Source: an uncultured Alphaproteobacteria bacterium (GTDB taxonomy: Bacteria > Pseudomonadota > Alphaproteobacteria > Rhodobacterales > Rhodobacteraceae). Taken from it: a DNA stretch of 64,000 nucleotides. Position 1 is the stretch's first letter. Each line of letters opens with the position of its first letter. Both the position numbers and the translations under genes were made by a program. The notes beneath the pieces were generated by a model that saw nothing but the letters and a program-made list of their open reading frames with translations, ran no database searches and had not been told where the DNA came from. Below, in pieces: positions 50,882 to 59,676 of the stretch. The stretch is from contig CACBAM010000012.1 of assembly GCA_902537215.1 (NCBI GenBank), forward strand, positions 1-64,000. Direction: 5' to 3'.

Positions 50882-52615
50882 ATGAAAAGAATTCTCATAA
50901 CATCAGCGTTACCTTACATAAATGGAATAAAGCACTTAGGAAATTTAGTTGGAAGCCAACTTCCTGCTGACCTTTATGCAAGATACATGAGAGCTAAAGG
51001 CCATGAAGTCGCCTTTATTTGTGCAACCGATGAGCATGGAACTCCTGCAGAGCTAGCAGCTGTTGAAAATCAAAAATCCACAGAAGAATATTGCAGGGAA
51101 ATGTGGCAGGTCCAAAGAGATCTATCAGAGCGATTTTTTCTCTCTTTTGATTTTTTTGGGCGTTCGTCATCAACTAGCAATCATGAACTTACTAAAATGT
51201 TTGCATTAAACTTAGATAAAAATGGTCTTTTAAAAACGGTAGAAGAAAGACAACTATATTCTAAAGAAGACAAAAGATTTCTTCCCGATAGATATGTCAT
51301 TGGTACTTGCCCAGAATGCTCATATGAAAGAGCTCGAGGAGATCAATGCGAAAATTGCACTAGGCAATTGGAGGCTAGTGAACTTATTAATCCACGCTCT
51401 ACTTTATCGGGTTCAAAAAAATTAGAATTAATGAAGACTAGCCATCTTTATTTAATGCAAAGTAAACTTAAAGATAGGCTCTTAGACTGGATTGAGTCTA
51501 ACAAAAATTGGCCTATTTTAACAACTTCTATAGCGAAGAAATGGCTATTGGATGGCGAGGGTTTACAAGACCGTAGCATTACTCGAGATCTCGATTGGGG
51601 AATTCCTGTTGAAAAAGATGGTAGGCCTTGGGAAGGAATGGAAAACAAAGTATTTTATGTATGGTTCGATGCACCAATTGCTTATATCTCATCGACGATC
51701 GACTGGGCAAATAGCAAAAAAGAGTCTCCAGACTACTGGAAAAGTTGGTGGTTGAACGAACATGGAGCGAGAGACGTACATTATGTTCAATTCATGGCGA
51801 AAGATAATATCCCATTTCATACTCTTTCTTTTCCAGCAACTCTCTTAGGCGCTAATCAATCTTGGAAATTAGTTGATTATATTAAGGGTTTTAATTGGTT
51901 AACTTATGAAGGGGGAAAATTTTCTACTAGTCAAAAAAGAGGAGTGTTTATGAACCAAGCACTAGAGTTATTTCCCTCGGACTATTGGCGATGGTGGTTA
52001 CTCTCAAACGCGCCAGAGACTTCTGATTCAGATTTTACTTGGAAGAGCTTTCAGTCGTGCATAAATAAAGATTTAGCAGATGTTTTGGGAAACTTTGTGA
52101 GTCGGCTTACTAAATTTACGATAGCAAAATTCGGCAAAGCATTACCTCAGGGCATGCAGTATACCCAAGAAGAATTTAGTACTATCTCAGAAATTGAAAA
52201 AACTTTCAAAAACTATGATGACGCAATGACAAAAATAGAAATAAGAAAAGCCACATCACATTTGAGAAAGATATGGTCAGTAGGAAATGAATATCTACAA
52301 CGTACACAACCTTGGATGGTAATTAAAACTAATGAGGCAAAAGCCGCAAAAATCGTTAGATTTGGCTTCAATCTTATGCTTTTCTTTAGTGAGATTTCAG
52401 AACCATTTATTCCTGAAACAACCATTAAAATAAAAAATTGCCTCGACAAGTCACTAGATCAGGTTCAGTGGGCTTATTTCAACAGAAATTTCAGTTCAAT
52501 TTTCGAGAGAGTAGCAATTGGTGACGAATTTAAACCAATAGAAAATCTTTTCAACAAGATAGAAAATAGCCATGCACAAGAACTTGAGAAAAGATTTGGA
52601 GGGACTGATAATTAA
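50882..52615 (+). CDS. metG: Methionyl-tRNA synthetase
   Basis: A 577-residue class I synthetase. The HIGH-like motif is HLGN (18-21), and KFSTS (346-350) is the KMSKS-like motif. One zinc knuckle is formed by Cys143, Cys146, Cys156 and Cys159. The anticodon-binding helical domain follows. There is no C-terminal tRNA-binding (EMAP-like) domain, which makes it the short form. No Shine-Dalgarno is visible before the ATG at 50882, and the promoter sits immediately upstream, so translation may be leaderless. It is a single gene convergent with the DUF2177 gene, 4 bases away. Confidence 0.96.
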   Translation: MKRILITSALPYINGIKHLGNLVGSQLPADLYARYMRAKGHEVAFICATDEHGTPAELAAVENQKSTEEYCREMWQVQRDLSERFFLSFDFFGRSSSTSNHELTKMFALNLDKNGLLKTVEERQLYSKEDKRFLPDRYVIGTCPECSYERARGDQCENCTRQLEASELINPRSTLSGSKKLELMKTSHLYLMQSKLKDRLLDWIESNKNWPILTTSIAKKWLLDGEGLQDRSITRDLDWGIPVEKDGRPWEGMENKVFYVWFDAPIAYISSTIDWANSKKESPDYWKSWWLNEHGARDVHYVQFMAKDNIPFHTLSFPATLLGANQSWKLVDYIKGFNWLTYEGGKFSTSQKRGVFMNQALELFPSDYWRWWLLSNAPETSDSDFTWKSFQSCINKDLADVLGNFVSRLTKFTIAKFGKALPQGMQYTQEEFSTISEIEKTFKNYDDAMTKIEIRKATSHLRKIWSVGNEYLQRTQPWMVIKTNEAKAAKIVRFGFNLMLFFSEISEPFIPETTIKIKNCLDKSLDQVQWAYFNRNFSSIFERVAIGDEFKPIENLFNKIENSHAQELEKRFGGTDN

Positions 52616-52619
52616 GATT

Positions 52620-53039
52620 TCAGCTCTGATAGAAAAAGCGTAGAAAAATTAAATAGCCACACAATGATACCGCACCTCCTAATAGTGTTCCCCAAGTGAT
52701 GTCCAAAAGCGTTATAGATAGTGGATACCCCTTAAAAAAAATATAATTAGTCAAGCCATACGTTCCGTAAGCTAGGAAACCTAAAAAACCCCCTGAAAAC
52801 GTTGCTGTTATAGCGGAGGTTGAAGCAACGCCAGCTCTCACTCCAAACCAATAAAGACCTAAAACGTAGAAGACGAAGAACACAGATCCGTAAGTTAACA
52901 GAAAACCGGTCCCAACTGATTCTCTGAGAAGATGGCCGAGGTTTGCAGTGAAGTAAGGCTGCATAAACAACGTTATCCAAATGAAATCTACAATAACGTA
53001 TATAAACAGCATAGCGAGGTAAATGGCGATGAATTCCAT
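52620..53039 (-). CDS. DUF2177 membrane protein
   Basis: A 139-residue protein with four predicted membrane helices. The family marks are the D-F-I-W motif in helix 1 (YVIVDFIWITLFMQPYF) and LAYGTYGLTNYIFFKGYPLS, then a D-x-T-W-G turn (LLDITWGTLL) before the last helix. The DUF2177 family is common in proteobacteria and has no established function. It is isolated between metG (convergent) and tRNA-Leu (divergent). Confidence 0.82.
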   Translation of the reverse strand: MEFIAIYLAMLFIYVIVDFIWITLFMQPYFTANLGHLLRESVGTGFLLTYGSVFFVFYVLGLYWFGVRAGVASTSAITATFSGGFLGFLAYGTYGLTNYIFFKGYPLSITLLDITWGTLLGGAVSLCGYLIFLRFFYQS

Positions 53040-53168
53040 ATTGGGCTCCTAATTGATCAATTTAACCCAACTCATTTATTCCATTCTATAATAAAAGCAA
53101 TAACTAATTGAAAGCTCTTGACGCAAAAACGTTTATAATACTAAGGTATGGATGTTAATGGTTACTAA

Positions 53169-53255
53169 GCCCGCTTGGTGGAATTGGTAGACACAAGGGA
53201 CTTAAAATCCCTCGACTTTAACGTCGTGCCGGTTCAAGTCCGGCAGCGGGCACCA
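53169..53255 (+). tRNA. tRNA-Leu (anticodon TAA)
   Basis: An 87-nucleotide tRNA with a long variable arm. The acceptor is GCCCGCT/AGCGGGC. The anticodon stem AGGGA/TCCCT encloses CTTAAAA, so the anticodon is TAA. The variable arm is CGACTTTAACGTCG and the T loop is TTCAAGT. The 3' CCA is encoded (53253-53255). TATAAT at 53134-53139 lies upstream, but no properly spaced -35 was found. Confidence 0.97.
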
Positions 53256-53342
53256 ATGGACTTAAAGTTTAAATCATCGCATTTAGCACAGTTTTTGCAT
53301 AAACAGATTAACTGTACTAGAATAGAGAGTGTACTAGGCCAA

Positions 53343-53783
53343 ATGAATATGGAAAACAACATTATTAAAGACCGGATACAAGATGTTAGAGAACGTTTTC
53401 TATCAGGAAATCAGATTGAAGAGATAAGGCAAAATGTTACTTCCTTAGTAAACGAGCGCTTGGATGAATTTCAAAACGCCCAAAACAACGCATTCAAAGA
53501 ACTTGAAGTCGCGATCGACAAGCTTGAAAATCACCAGCGAGAAATGATAGCTTACTTTAATAAACAATTGGTTGCGCTTGAAGAAGAACAGAAAGCATCA
53601 AACAATGAAGTTTTAAAATTGGCTTCAATGCAGAATTTTTCTTTATCAAAATCTCCTAAAAATAAAAGTACAGCTCTTTCTAAAAATACCTTCTTAAATT
53701 TAAAAATGTTTTTTACTAACCATATTTTGATGCTTTTTGCGACTGCGTCGCTTATAGGCATATTCGTACTAAACTTTTTCTAA
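53343..53783 (+). CDS. Coiled-coil, predicted tail-anchored membrane protein, unknown function
   Basis: A 146-residue protein I do not recognise (ATG at 53343). Residues ~10-95 are charged and helical with heptad-like spacing (ERLDEFQNAQNNAFKELEVA, IDKLENHQREMIAYFNKQLV), consistent with a coiled coil. A Ser/Lys-rich linker follows, and the C-terminus is one membrane helix (HILMLFATASLIGIFVLNFF). An alternative ATG at 53256 sits directly after the tRNA-Leu CCA and would add 29 residues; the frame even continues through the tRNA, which is not coding. Neither start has a strong Shine-Dalgarno. It converges on argF, 4 bases away. Confidence 0.6.
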   Translation: MNMENNIIKDRIQDVRERFLSGNQIEEIRQNVTSLVNERLDEFQNAQNNAFKELEVAIDKLENHQREMIAYFNKQLVALEEEQKASNNEVLKLASMQNFSLSKSPKNKSTALSKNTFLNLKMFFTNHILMLFATASLIGIFVLNFF

Positions 53784-53787
53784 AAAT

Positions 53788-54717
53788 TCAAAATAAACCC
53801 AAACACCATCTTAGAATTGATTTTTGTACATGCATTCTATTCTCTGCCTCTTGTAAAGTAACACATCTCTTGTCTTCAAAAATATCCTGAGATACCTCCT
53901 GACCTTTATCAGCGGGAAGACAATGCATAAACAGCACATCTGTTCTTGCGAAATCAAGCAGTTTTTTGGTAACCCTATAGCTAGCCAAATCGTCTATATC
54001 TGTTTTTGGAAGCTGATTATCATGCATGGATACCCACTTATCTGTCACAACAAGGTCTGCGCTATCAACTGCTTCGATTGGATTTGGTTCAATAGTGAGA
54101 ACATCAGAGTTATAATTTTTTATAAATTCTAACATTTTTTCACTGGGCTGAAACTTGGATGGCCCTGAGAAAACAATTTGAAACTTTAAAGCAACAGCAG
54201 CATGTAAAAAACTTTGAAACACATTGTTCGCGACCCCCAACCAAACAACTTTCTTCCCGCTGATGCTGCCTCTAAACTCCTGAAATGTAAATATATCTGT
54301 CAACACTTGGCAAGGATGTGACTCATTTGTCAAGCCATTAATTATTGGAATTTTTGAATTTCGTGCAAACTCGTATAATTTTTCTTCTTCGTATAGCCTA
54401 AGAACCAGCAAATCCAAAAACAAAGAAAACATTGCACTCGTATCTTGGAGCGTTTCACCCTGACCCAAATGAATTTCGTCTTTACGAATATTCGAAACCT
54501 GACCACCAAGTTTCAGCACTGCAGCCTCAAAAGAAAGGCGCGTTCTAGTAGAAAGCTTTTCAAATAGTAATCCTGTAATCGTATTATTAAGACAGCTACC
54601 ATAATGCTCATTCAAAACTTTATCGCTAAGGGATGCTTGTTTTACTTTACTCGCATCCTCAAGTATGGCTTCCAAATTTTTTGGAGCAATTTCATTTATG
54701 TTCAAAAAATTATTCAC
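53788..54717 (-). CDS. argF: Ornithine carbamoyltransferase, GUG start
   Basis: A 309-residue anabolic ornithine carbamoyltransferase that makes citrulline. The carbamoyl phosphate site STRTR is at 56-60, HPCQ at 134-137, and the ornithine loop is MHCLPADKG near the C-terminus. The start is GTG at 54717, which shares one base with the argD stop (TAGTG), so the two genes are translationally coupled. Together with argB and argD it forms part of arginine synthesis. Confidence 0.95.
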   Translation of the reverse strand: MNNFLNINEIAPKNLEAILEDASKVKQASLSDKVLNEHYGSCLNNTITGLLFEKLSTRTRLSFEAAVLKLGGQVSNIRKDEIHLGQGETLQDTSAMFSLFLDLLVLRLYEEEKLYEFARNSKIPIINGLTNESHPCQVLTDIFTFQEFRGSISGKKVVWLGVANNVFQSFLHAAVALKFQIVFSGPSKFQPSEKMLEFIKNYNSDVLTIEPNPIEAVDSADLVVTDKWVSMHDNQLPKTDIDDLASYRVTKKLLDFARTDVLFMHCLPADKGQEVSQDIFEDKRCVTLQEAENRMHVQKSILRWCLGLF

Positions 54718-55916
54718 TATGATTTTCTCATTTTTAATAACGCTCGTTCTAATCTTACAGTGGCCTCCTCTATTTCTTCATAGGTGATGGTTAAAGGCGG
54801 TAATATTCTCAAAGTATTAGATGCCCCTGGAACTAGTAACAGCTTTTCTTGCCTACACATATCGATAAGCTTCACGTTTTTATTCGCACACTTTAAACCC
54901 AACATTAGCCCCCTTCCCCTCACCTCTAAAATTTGATCGGGAAAAATATCTGTTAAATTATTTAATTTTTCTTTAAAAAAATGACCTTTTTTACGAATTT
55001 CAGATAGAAAGCGTGGTTTTAAAATATGTTTTGTTGTCTCTAACGCAACAGCACAACCTAAAGGATTACCCCCGTAAGTTGAGCCATGTGTGCCAGGCAC
55101 CATACAATCTGCAACTCTTTTAGTTGCTAAACAAGCACCTATAGGAAAGCCGTTTCCCAAGCCTTTTGCAAGGGCCACAATATCAGGAATCACCTCACAG
55201 CTCTCATGGGCTAAAAAATGACCAGATCTGCCAATACCGGACTGAACCTCATCAAAAATAAGCAGTAGGTTATATTTTTCACAAAGGTCTTTAAGTCCTT
55301 TTAAAAAAGAACAGGTAAGAGTTACTATTCCTCCCTCGCCGAGTATTGGCTCAATAAGGATTGCACAAGTTCTTTTTGATATTTTTTTTTCAACACTTTC
55401 AAGAGAAAATTTTTTAATCAAGTCAAAACCGGGCAACCTTGGGCCAAAGCCTTCCAATAATTTTCTGCTACCAGCGGCTGATATCGTACCCGTAGTCCTT
55501 CCGTGAAAAGATCCTTCAAAAGAGATTATCCTATTTCTATTCGATTGACCCTTTGCAAAAGAAAACCTCCTAGCAATCTTAATAGCACACTCAACGCTTT
55601 CTGCTCCTGAATTTGTAAAAAAAACTTTTTCTGCAAAAGTGTTCTTTGTTAGTACTCTTGCCAAATCCTCTTGATTTGGCACTGTATATAAATTTGAAGT
55701 GTGCCAGAGTTTTGATCCTTGATCGGCTAGTACTTTTACTAGCTTAGGGTGGCTGTGGCCTAAAGAATTTACGGCTATGCCAGAAGCTAAATCTAAAAAC
55801 ATTTTACCTTCTTCATCAAAAAGCCATACGCCTTCTCCTCTAACAAATGCCAAATCAGATCTACTGTAGGTACTCATCAATGATGTTTCCGAAGGTCGAT
55901 TTGCGATTTTAGTCAT
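54717..55916 (-). CDS. argD: Acetylornithine aminotransferase
   Basis: A 399-residue class III PLP aminotransferase. It has LASGIAVNSLGHSHPKL near the start, FTNSGAESVECAIK, FDEVQSGIGRSGHF and the PLP lysine in ALAKGLGNGFPIGA, then GSTYGGNPLGCAVA. A longer frame runs up to 55985 into the ABC permease, but family proteins begin close to TKIANRPSETSLM, so I take the ATG at 55916, which is preceded by AGAGAG. In arginine synthesis it converts acetylglutamate semialdehyde to acetylornithine. Confidence 0.95.
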   Translation of the reverse strand: MTKIANRPSETSLMSTYSRSDLAFVRGEGVWLFDEEGKMFLDLASGIAVNSLGHSHPKLVKVLADQGSKLWHTSNLYTVPNQEDLARVLTKNTFAEKVFFTNSGAESVECAIKIARRFSFAKGQSNRNRIISFEGSFHGRTTGTISAAGSRKLLEGFGPRLPGFDLIKKFSLESVEKKISKRTCAILIEPILGEGGIVTLTCSFLKGLKDLCEKYNLLLIFDEVQSGIGRSGHFLAHESCEVIPDIVALAKGLGNGFPIGACLATKRVADCMVPGTHGSTYGGNPLGCAVALETTKHILKPRFLSEIRKKGHFFKEKLNNLTDIFPDQILEVRGRGLMLGLKCANKNVKLIDMCRQEKLLLVPGASNTLRILPPLTITYEEIEEATVRLERALLKMRKS

Positions 55917-55951
55917 AGATCTCTCTTTTTGAATTTTATGCTCAATAGAAG

Positions 55952-56749
55952 TTAATCCTTTAAAAAATATCCAACAGAAAACCATTTCCAGACAATTAAA
56001 AATAATATCAAGTTAATGAACATAATTCCAAGGCACCCAAAGAAAATATTTGATTCTCCTTCACCAAGTGCTCCAAATCTTACTCCATCCATAAGCCAAA
56101 AGACAGGGTTAAAGAAAGAGATTACGTCGAATGGTCCCGGAAGATTACTCACGGAATAGAATGTTCCTGAAAGAAACGATAGGGGGGCAATAAAAAAATT
56201 ATTAACTGCGCTCATTTGGTCAAACTTTTTACAAAAAACTCCGACTAATATACCCATTAGAGAAAATGTAATACTTCCCATCGTTATGTAAAAATATAAT
56301 GTAAACAAATTAACTGGAAACAGTTTCAAAAATGGAAATATTACAACCAAAACGCCTGTTGCTACGAATAGCCCTCTAAGAACTCCACCTATCATGAAAC
56401 CTAGTGACAGCTCAAAAGAAGACAACGAGGGCATTAAAGTGTCAACAATGTTCCCATTGACTTTAGAAACTAATATAGAGGTAGAGGTATTAGCAAAAGA
56501 ATTTTGAATGGTAACCATCATAAGAATACCGGGAGCAAGAAACAAACTATAATTGCTGTTAGATAATGATCCCCCATTTCTATCAGAAAAAACAAATGAG
56601 AACACTAATATAAAAAGTGCACTCGTTACGATGGGCGCTAGAAGTGTTTGGGTCCAAATAGAAGTAAACCGTCGCTGTTCTCTCACTACAAGTGTAAATA
56701 AGCCCAAAAAATTTGAAAAACGGTCAATATTTTCCGATTTCTGTCCCAT
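55952..56749 (-). CDS. ABC-2 type transporter permease, orphan
   Basis: A 265-residue permease of the ABC-2 family with six predicted helices. The family marks are GILMMVTIQNSFANTSTSIL in the middle, FFIAPLSFLSGTFYSVSNLP, and the conserved FNPVFWLMDGVRFG block. Such subunits pair with a separate ATPase to export lipids, polysaccharides or drugs. No ATPase gene lies next to it, so the partner is elsewhere. It is transcribed divergently from gcrA over 78-90 bases and is followed by argD after 35 bases. Confidence 0.88.
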   Translation of the reverse strand: MGQKSENIDRFSNFLGLFTLVVREQRRFTSIWTQTLLAPIVTSALFILVFSFVFSDRNGGSLSNSNYSLFLAPGILMMVTIQNSFANTSTSILVSKVNGNIVDTLMPSLSSFELSLGFMIGGVLRGLFVATGVLVVIFPFLKLFPVNLFTLYFYITMGSITFSLMGILVGVFCKKFDQMSAVNNFFIAPLSFLSGTFYSVSNLPGPFDVISFFNPVFWLMDGVRFGALGEGESNIFFGCLGIMFINLILFLIVWKWFSVGYFLKD

Positions 56750-56839
56750 AATTAATTCTAACTAATCCTTTATTTATTCATAAAACCATTGTATACGTTC
56801 TTTTTGTGAAATTTTACACCATAATTTTTGGAGCTAATG

Positions 56840-57439
56840 ATGGCCTGGAATGACGAACGTGTAGCTATATTAAAAAAAATGTGGCTTGAAGGAAACAGCG
56901 CAAGTGAAATCGCTAAAGAACTAGGCAACATAACAAGAAATGCGGTGATCGGAAAAGTACATAGATTGGGGTTATCAAATAGAGACACAAACATATCGAA
57001 AAGTGGAGCTAATCCAACCAAAGCAGTTAAAAATGTAAAAAGGGGTCGCCCACCAAAAGTAAATCAGGAACAAAGAAAAAGAGGTAGACCACAGAAACCA
57101 AAGGGACGCACAGATTACAATGAGAAAATAAACAACGATGATAAATCTATTGGCCATTCAGCTAACTCAAAGCCATCTCATGAAAATACTCTCGAGGTCG
57201 TTTCCGATTTAAGCGAAGAAACCATTAAAAACCTCCTTAAAGTGGAAATGAAATCAAAAAAAATCTCCCTTATAGAATTGACTGAAAGAACTTGCAAGTG
57301 GCCAATAGGAGATCCAGCAACAGACACTTTTTGGTTTTGTGGGCATGAATCTGAGCCAGGCAAACCATATTGTAAAACTCATATTTCTATCGCTTTTCAA
57401 CCAATAACCCAGAGGAGAAGCAGAAAAGAAAGTCAATAG
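56840..57439 (+). CDS. gcrA: Cell-cycle regulator GcrA
   Basis: A 199-residue GcrA. The N-terminal DNA-binding helix-turn-helix is MAWNDERVAILKKMWLEGNS, then ITRNAVIGKVHRLGLS. The middle is basic and low in complexity (RGRPPKVNQEQRKRGRPQKP). The sigma70-interacting C-terminal domain has RTCKWPIGDPATDTFWFCGH and PYCKTHISIAFQP. In Caulobacter, GcrA with sigma70 activates promoters carrying CcrM-methylated GANTC. Starts TTG 56828, ATG 56837 and ATG 56840 are all in frame; the last fits the family and lies seven bases after GGAG. It is found only in alphaproteobacteria. Confidence 0.95.
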   Translation: MAWNDERVAILKKMWLEGNSASEIAKELGNITRNAVIGKVHRLGLSNRDTNISKSGANPTKAVKNVKRGRPPKVNQEQRKRGRPQKPKGRTDYNEKINNDDKSIGHSANSKPSHENTLEVVSDLSEETIKNLLKVEMKSKKISLIELTERTCKWPIGDPATDTFWFCGHESEPGKPYCKTHISIAFQPITQRRSRKESQ

Positions 57440-57474
57440 TTGGCATCTTAGTGTTTCAAAAAATAGAACAATTT

Positions 57475-57894
57475 ATGATTAAATACACTCTTAATTGTAA
57501 AAATGGTCATCAGTTCGATAGTTGGTTTTCGGACTCTGAATCATTCGAAAAATTAAAAAAAAAAGGGCACCTTGAGTGTGCTATATGCTCTTCAAAAGAA
57601 GTTGAGAAGTCTTTGATGGCACCGAGAATAACATCCGATAGCGAGCGAAAGAACAAGACATTAATTTCTGCGCAGAGCGCTCTTGAAAAAGAAATTAGAG
57701 CTTTGAAAAAAAAGATAAAGACAACTGCAATAGATGTGGGAGAAAATTTTCCTACAGAAGCAAGGGCCATGCACTATGGAGAGAAAGAAGAAAAGCCAAT
57801 ATTTGGAAAGACCACTATGGACGAAGCTAAAGATCTAGCAGATGAAGGAATTCCTTTCATTCCGTTGCCGTGGAGTGATGATAAAGTAAATTAA
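57475..57894 (+). CDS. DUF1178 family protein
   Basis: A 139-residue protein of the DUF1178 family. It starts MIKYTLNCKNGHQFDSWFSD, followed by HLECAICSSKEVEKSLMAPR. The two C-x(n)-C pairs (C-x2-GH and C-x2-C) look like a small zinc ribbon. The C-terminus has KPIFGKTTMDEAKDLADEGI and PFIPLPWSDDK, typical of the family. Its function is not established. A GTG at 57451 would add eight residues that are not in the family. lysC follows after 8 bases, so the two may be co-transcribed. Confidence 0.85.
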   Translation: MIKYTLNCKNGHQFDSWFSDSESFEKLKKKGHLECAICSSKEVEKSLMAPRITSDSERKNKTLISAQSALEKEIRALKKKIKTTAIDVGENFPTEARAMHYGEKEEKPIFGKTTMDEAKDLADEGIPFIPLPWSDDKVN

Positions 57895-57902
57895 AATCTA
57901 CA

Positions 57903-59132
57903 ATGAAAATATTAACCATGAAATTTGGCGGAACCTCTGTCGCGGACATAGATAGAATAAGGGCTGTTAGAGATATTATTTCTGATGAAATAAAGGATGG
58001 ATGGAACGTAGTTGCCGTAGTATCTGCAATGTCAAAAGAGACTAATAAACTAATTGATCTAGCAAAACAGGTTGGAGTTGAAAACTTGGTTGATCCTGAG
58101 TATGACTCTTTAATATCTACCGGTGAGGATGTATCCTCCTCTCTTTTGGCTATTGCCTTAAATAGTATAGAGATTTCTTCTAGAAGCTGGCGTGGGTGGC
58201 AGCTTCCGATTAGAACAGACAGCTTTCATTCGAATGCAAAAATTGAAGAAATCAAGACGGCCCAAATTATGAATAGTTTTAATAAAGGTGTTAAAGTTGC
58301 AGTAGTTTCCGGGTTTCAGGGTATAGAGCAAGCTGGAAGAATAACGACACTAGGGCGTGGTGGCTCTGATACATCAGCTGTAGCAATTGCTGCCGCAATA
58401 GATGCGGAAAGATGCGATATATATACTGACGTATCAGGAATTTACACTACAGACCCAAGGATCAAAAGAAATGCGTCGAAACTAAAAAAAATTTCATTTG
58501 AAGAAATGTTGGAAATGGCTTCGCTCGGAGCCAATGTGCTGCAGACACGGGCAGTGGAACTTGCAATGCGCCACAAAGTACCTATAAGAGTCTTAAATAG
58601 TTTTTTAAAAGAAGAGGGAACACTCGTCTGTGATGAAGAGGAAATTATGGAGAAAAATATCGTATCTGGAATAGCTTTCCAGAAAAATGAGTCCCAATTA
58701 ACGCTAACAAACATAGAAGACAAGCCCGGGGTAGCAGCAAAGATTTTTGGACCGTTGGCAAGCTCCGGTGTAAATATTGATATGATAGTTCAGAGTAACA
58801 CTGAAACAGGATTAACGAACATTACTTTTTCTTGTCCTGAAAATGAGTTAGATATGGCGAAAAAAGCTATATCGAAAGCCAAGGAAGAAAATTTTATCTC
58901 TTATGAACGCTTAATAGAAAACAAGAATCTTGCCAAGGTTTCTATTATTGGAATAGGAATGAAAACACATGCAGGTGTAGCACAGAAAATGTTTGAAACA
59001 TTGTCACAAGAAAACATTAATATCAATGTTATTTCAACCTCAGAAATAAAGCTTTCAGTTTTAATTGAAAGAAAGTATCTGGAGCTAGCTGTAAGGAGTC
59101 TTCATGATGCCTTCGGTCTACAAAATCTCTAG
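57903..59132 (+). CDS. lysC: Aspartate kinase
   Basis: A 409-residue monofunctional aspartokinase. The kinase domain starts KFGGTS (7-12) and has TTLGRGGSDTSAVAIAAAID and the acidic loop DIYTDVSGIYTTDPR. Two C-terminal ACT domains follow (TNIEDKPGVAAKIFGPLASS and VSIIGIGMKTHAGVAQKMFE), so feedback inhibition by lysine and/or threonine is likely. It supplies the pathway that ends at threonine synthase (61722-63116) as well as lysine, methionine and diaminopimelate. Confidence 0.96.
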   Translation: MKILTMKFGGTSVADIDRIRAVRDIISDEIKDGWNVVAVVSAMSKETNKLIDLAKQVGVENLVDPEYDSLISTGEDVSSSLLAIALNSIEISSRSWRGWQLPIRTDSFHSNAKIEEIKTAQIMNSFNKGVKVAVVSGFQGIEQAGRITTLGRGGSDTSAVAIAAAIDAERCDIYTDVSGIYTTDPRIKRNASKLKKISFEEMLEMASLGANVLQTRAVELAMRHKVPIRVLNSFLKEEGTLVCDEEEIMEKNIVSGIAFQKNESQLTLTNIEDKPGVAAKIFGPLASSGVNIDMIVQSNTETGLTNITFSCPENELDMAKKAISKAKEENFISYERLIENKNLAKVSIIGIGMKTHAGVAQKMFETLSQENININVISTSEIKLSVLIERKYLELAVRSLHDAFGLQNL

Positions 59133-59149
59133 TTCAATATTCTGAAACC

Positions 59150-59665
59150 CTAGTCTGCTTTAATCAAACTACCGACAGCTGTTTTTAGAAACTCACCGTT
59201 TATGTCTAAGCCTAATAGCCTTGAATTATCAAAGCCACTACCAATGGATACTCCACGAGTTGGATGTTTACTAAACCCAAATTTTGAGTAGTAGCCTAGA
59301 TCTCCAACTAGCACAATCCAATTCCAGTTTTCGGAGTATGCTTTTTCCATACTGTTTGAAACTAGTTTTTCGCCTAAACCTTCACTTTGGTATATTGGAT
59401 GGACTGCAAGAGGGCCAAGAAGAAGACCTCTGCTACTATGATTATCTACTTTTATATTCCAGAACCTGATGGAGCCAACGACTTTCTTTGAATAATCTTT
59501 TATCACATAGGAAAGATTTTTGACTTTGTTATCTGAATTTCTCAGTTGATATGAGCTTAGTAGTTTTCTTCTAGGCGTAAATACTAGATCCAATAACCTT
59601 TCAACCTCAATATGGTCATTCTTGGCCTCTAGTAATAATCTTAGATTATTATGACTGCTTTTCAT
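59150..59665 (-). CDS. GNAT acetyltransferase, YhbS-like
   Basis: A 171-residue GNAT-fold enzyme. The acetyl-CoA motif is LGPLAVHPIYQSEGLGEKLV, and WNWIVLVGDLGYYSKFGF is the Y-Y-x-x-F-G-F end of the YhbS/COG3153 group. The acceptor is unknown; relatives act on amines, peptides or small molecules. It converges on lysC and lies 11 bases after the FAD oxidoreductase gene on the same strand, so it may share that transcript. Confidence 0.8.
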   Translation of the reverse strand: MKSSHNNLRLLLEAKNDHIEVERLLDLVFTPRRKLLSSYQLRNSDNKVKNLSYVIKDYSKKVVGSIRFWNIKVDNHSSRGLLLGPLAVHPIYQSEGLGEKLVSNSMEKAYSENWNWIVLVGDLGYYSKFGFSKHPTRGVSIGSGFDNSRLLGLDINGEFLKTAVGSLIKAD

Positions 59666-59676
59666 TAATCTTTAAT

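Noticed and set aside
53118-53139. TTGACG and TATAAT upstream of tRNA-Leu as a promoter
   Set aside because: The spacing is 10 bases. An alternative -35 (TTGAAA at 53108) gives 20. Neither fits, though TATAAT may still be the -10.
53175-53342. ORF reading through tRNA-Leu as the N-terminus of the coiled-coil gene
   Set aside because: The first 27 codons lie inside the tRNA, so they are antigenic to the tRNA fold and not coding; starts at 53256 or 53343 are more likely.
55917-55985. Longer argD start
   Set aside because: The extra 23 residues overlap the ABC permease and do not resemble any ArgD N-terminus.
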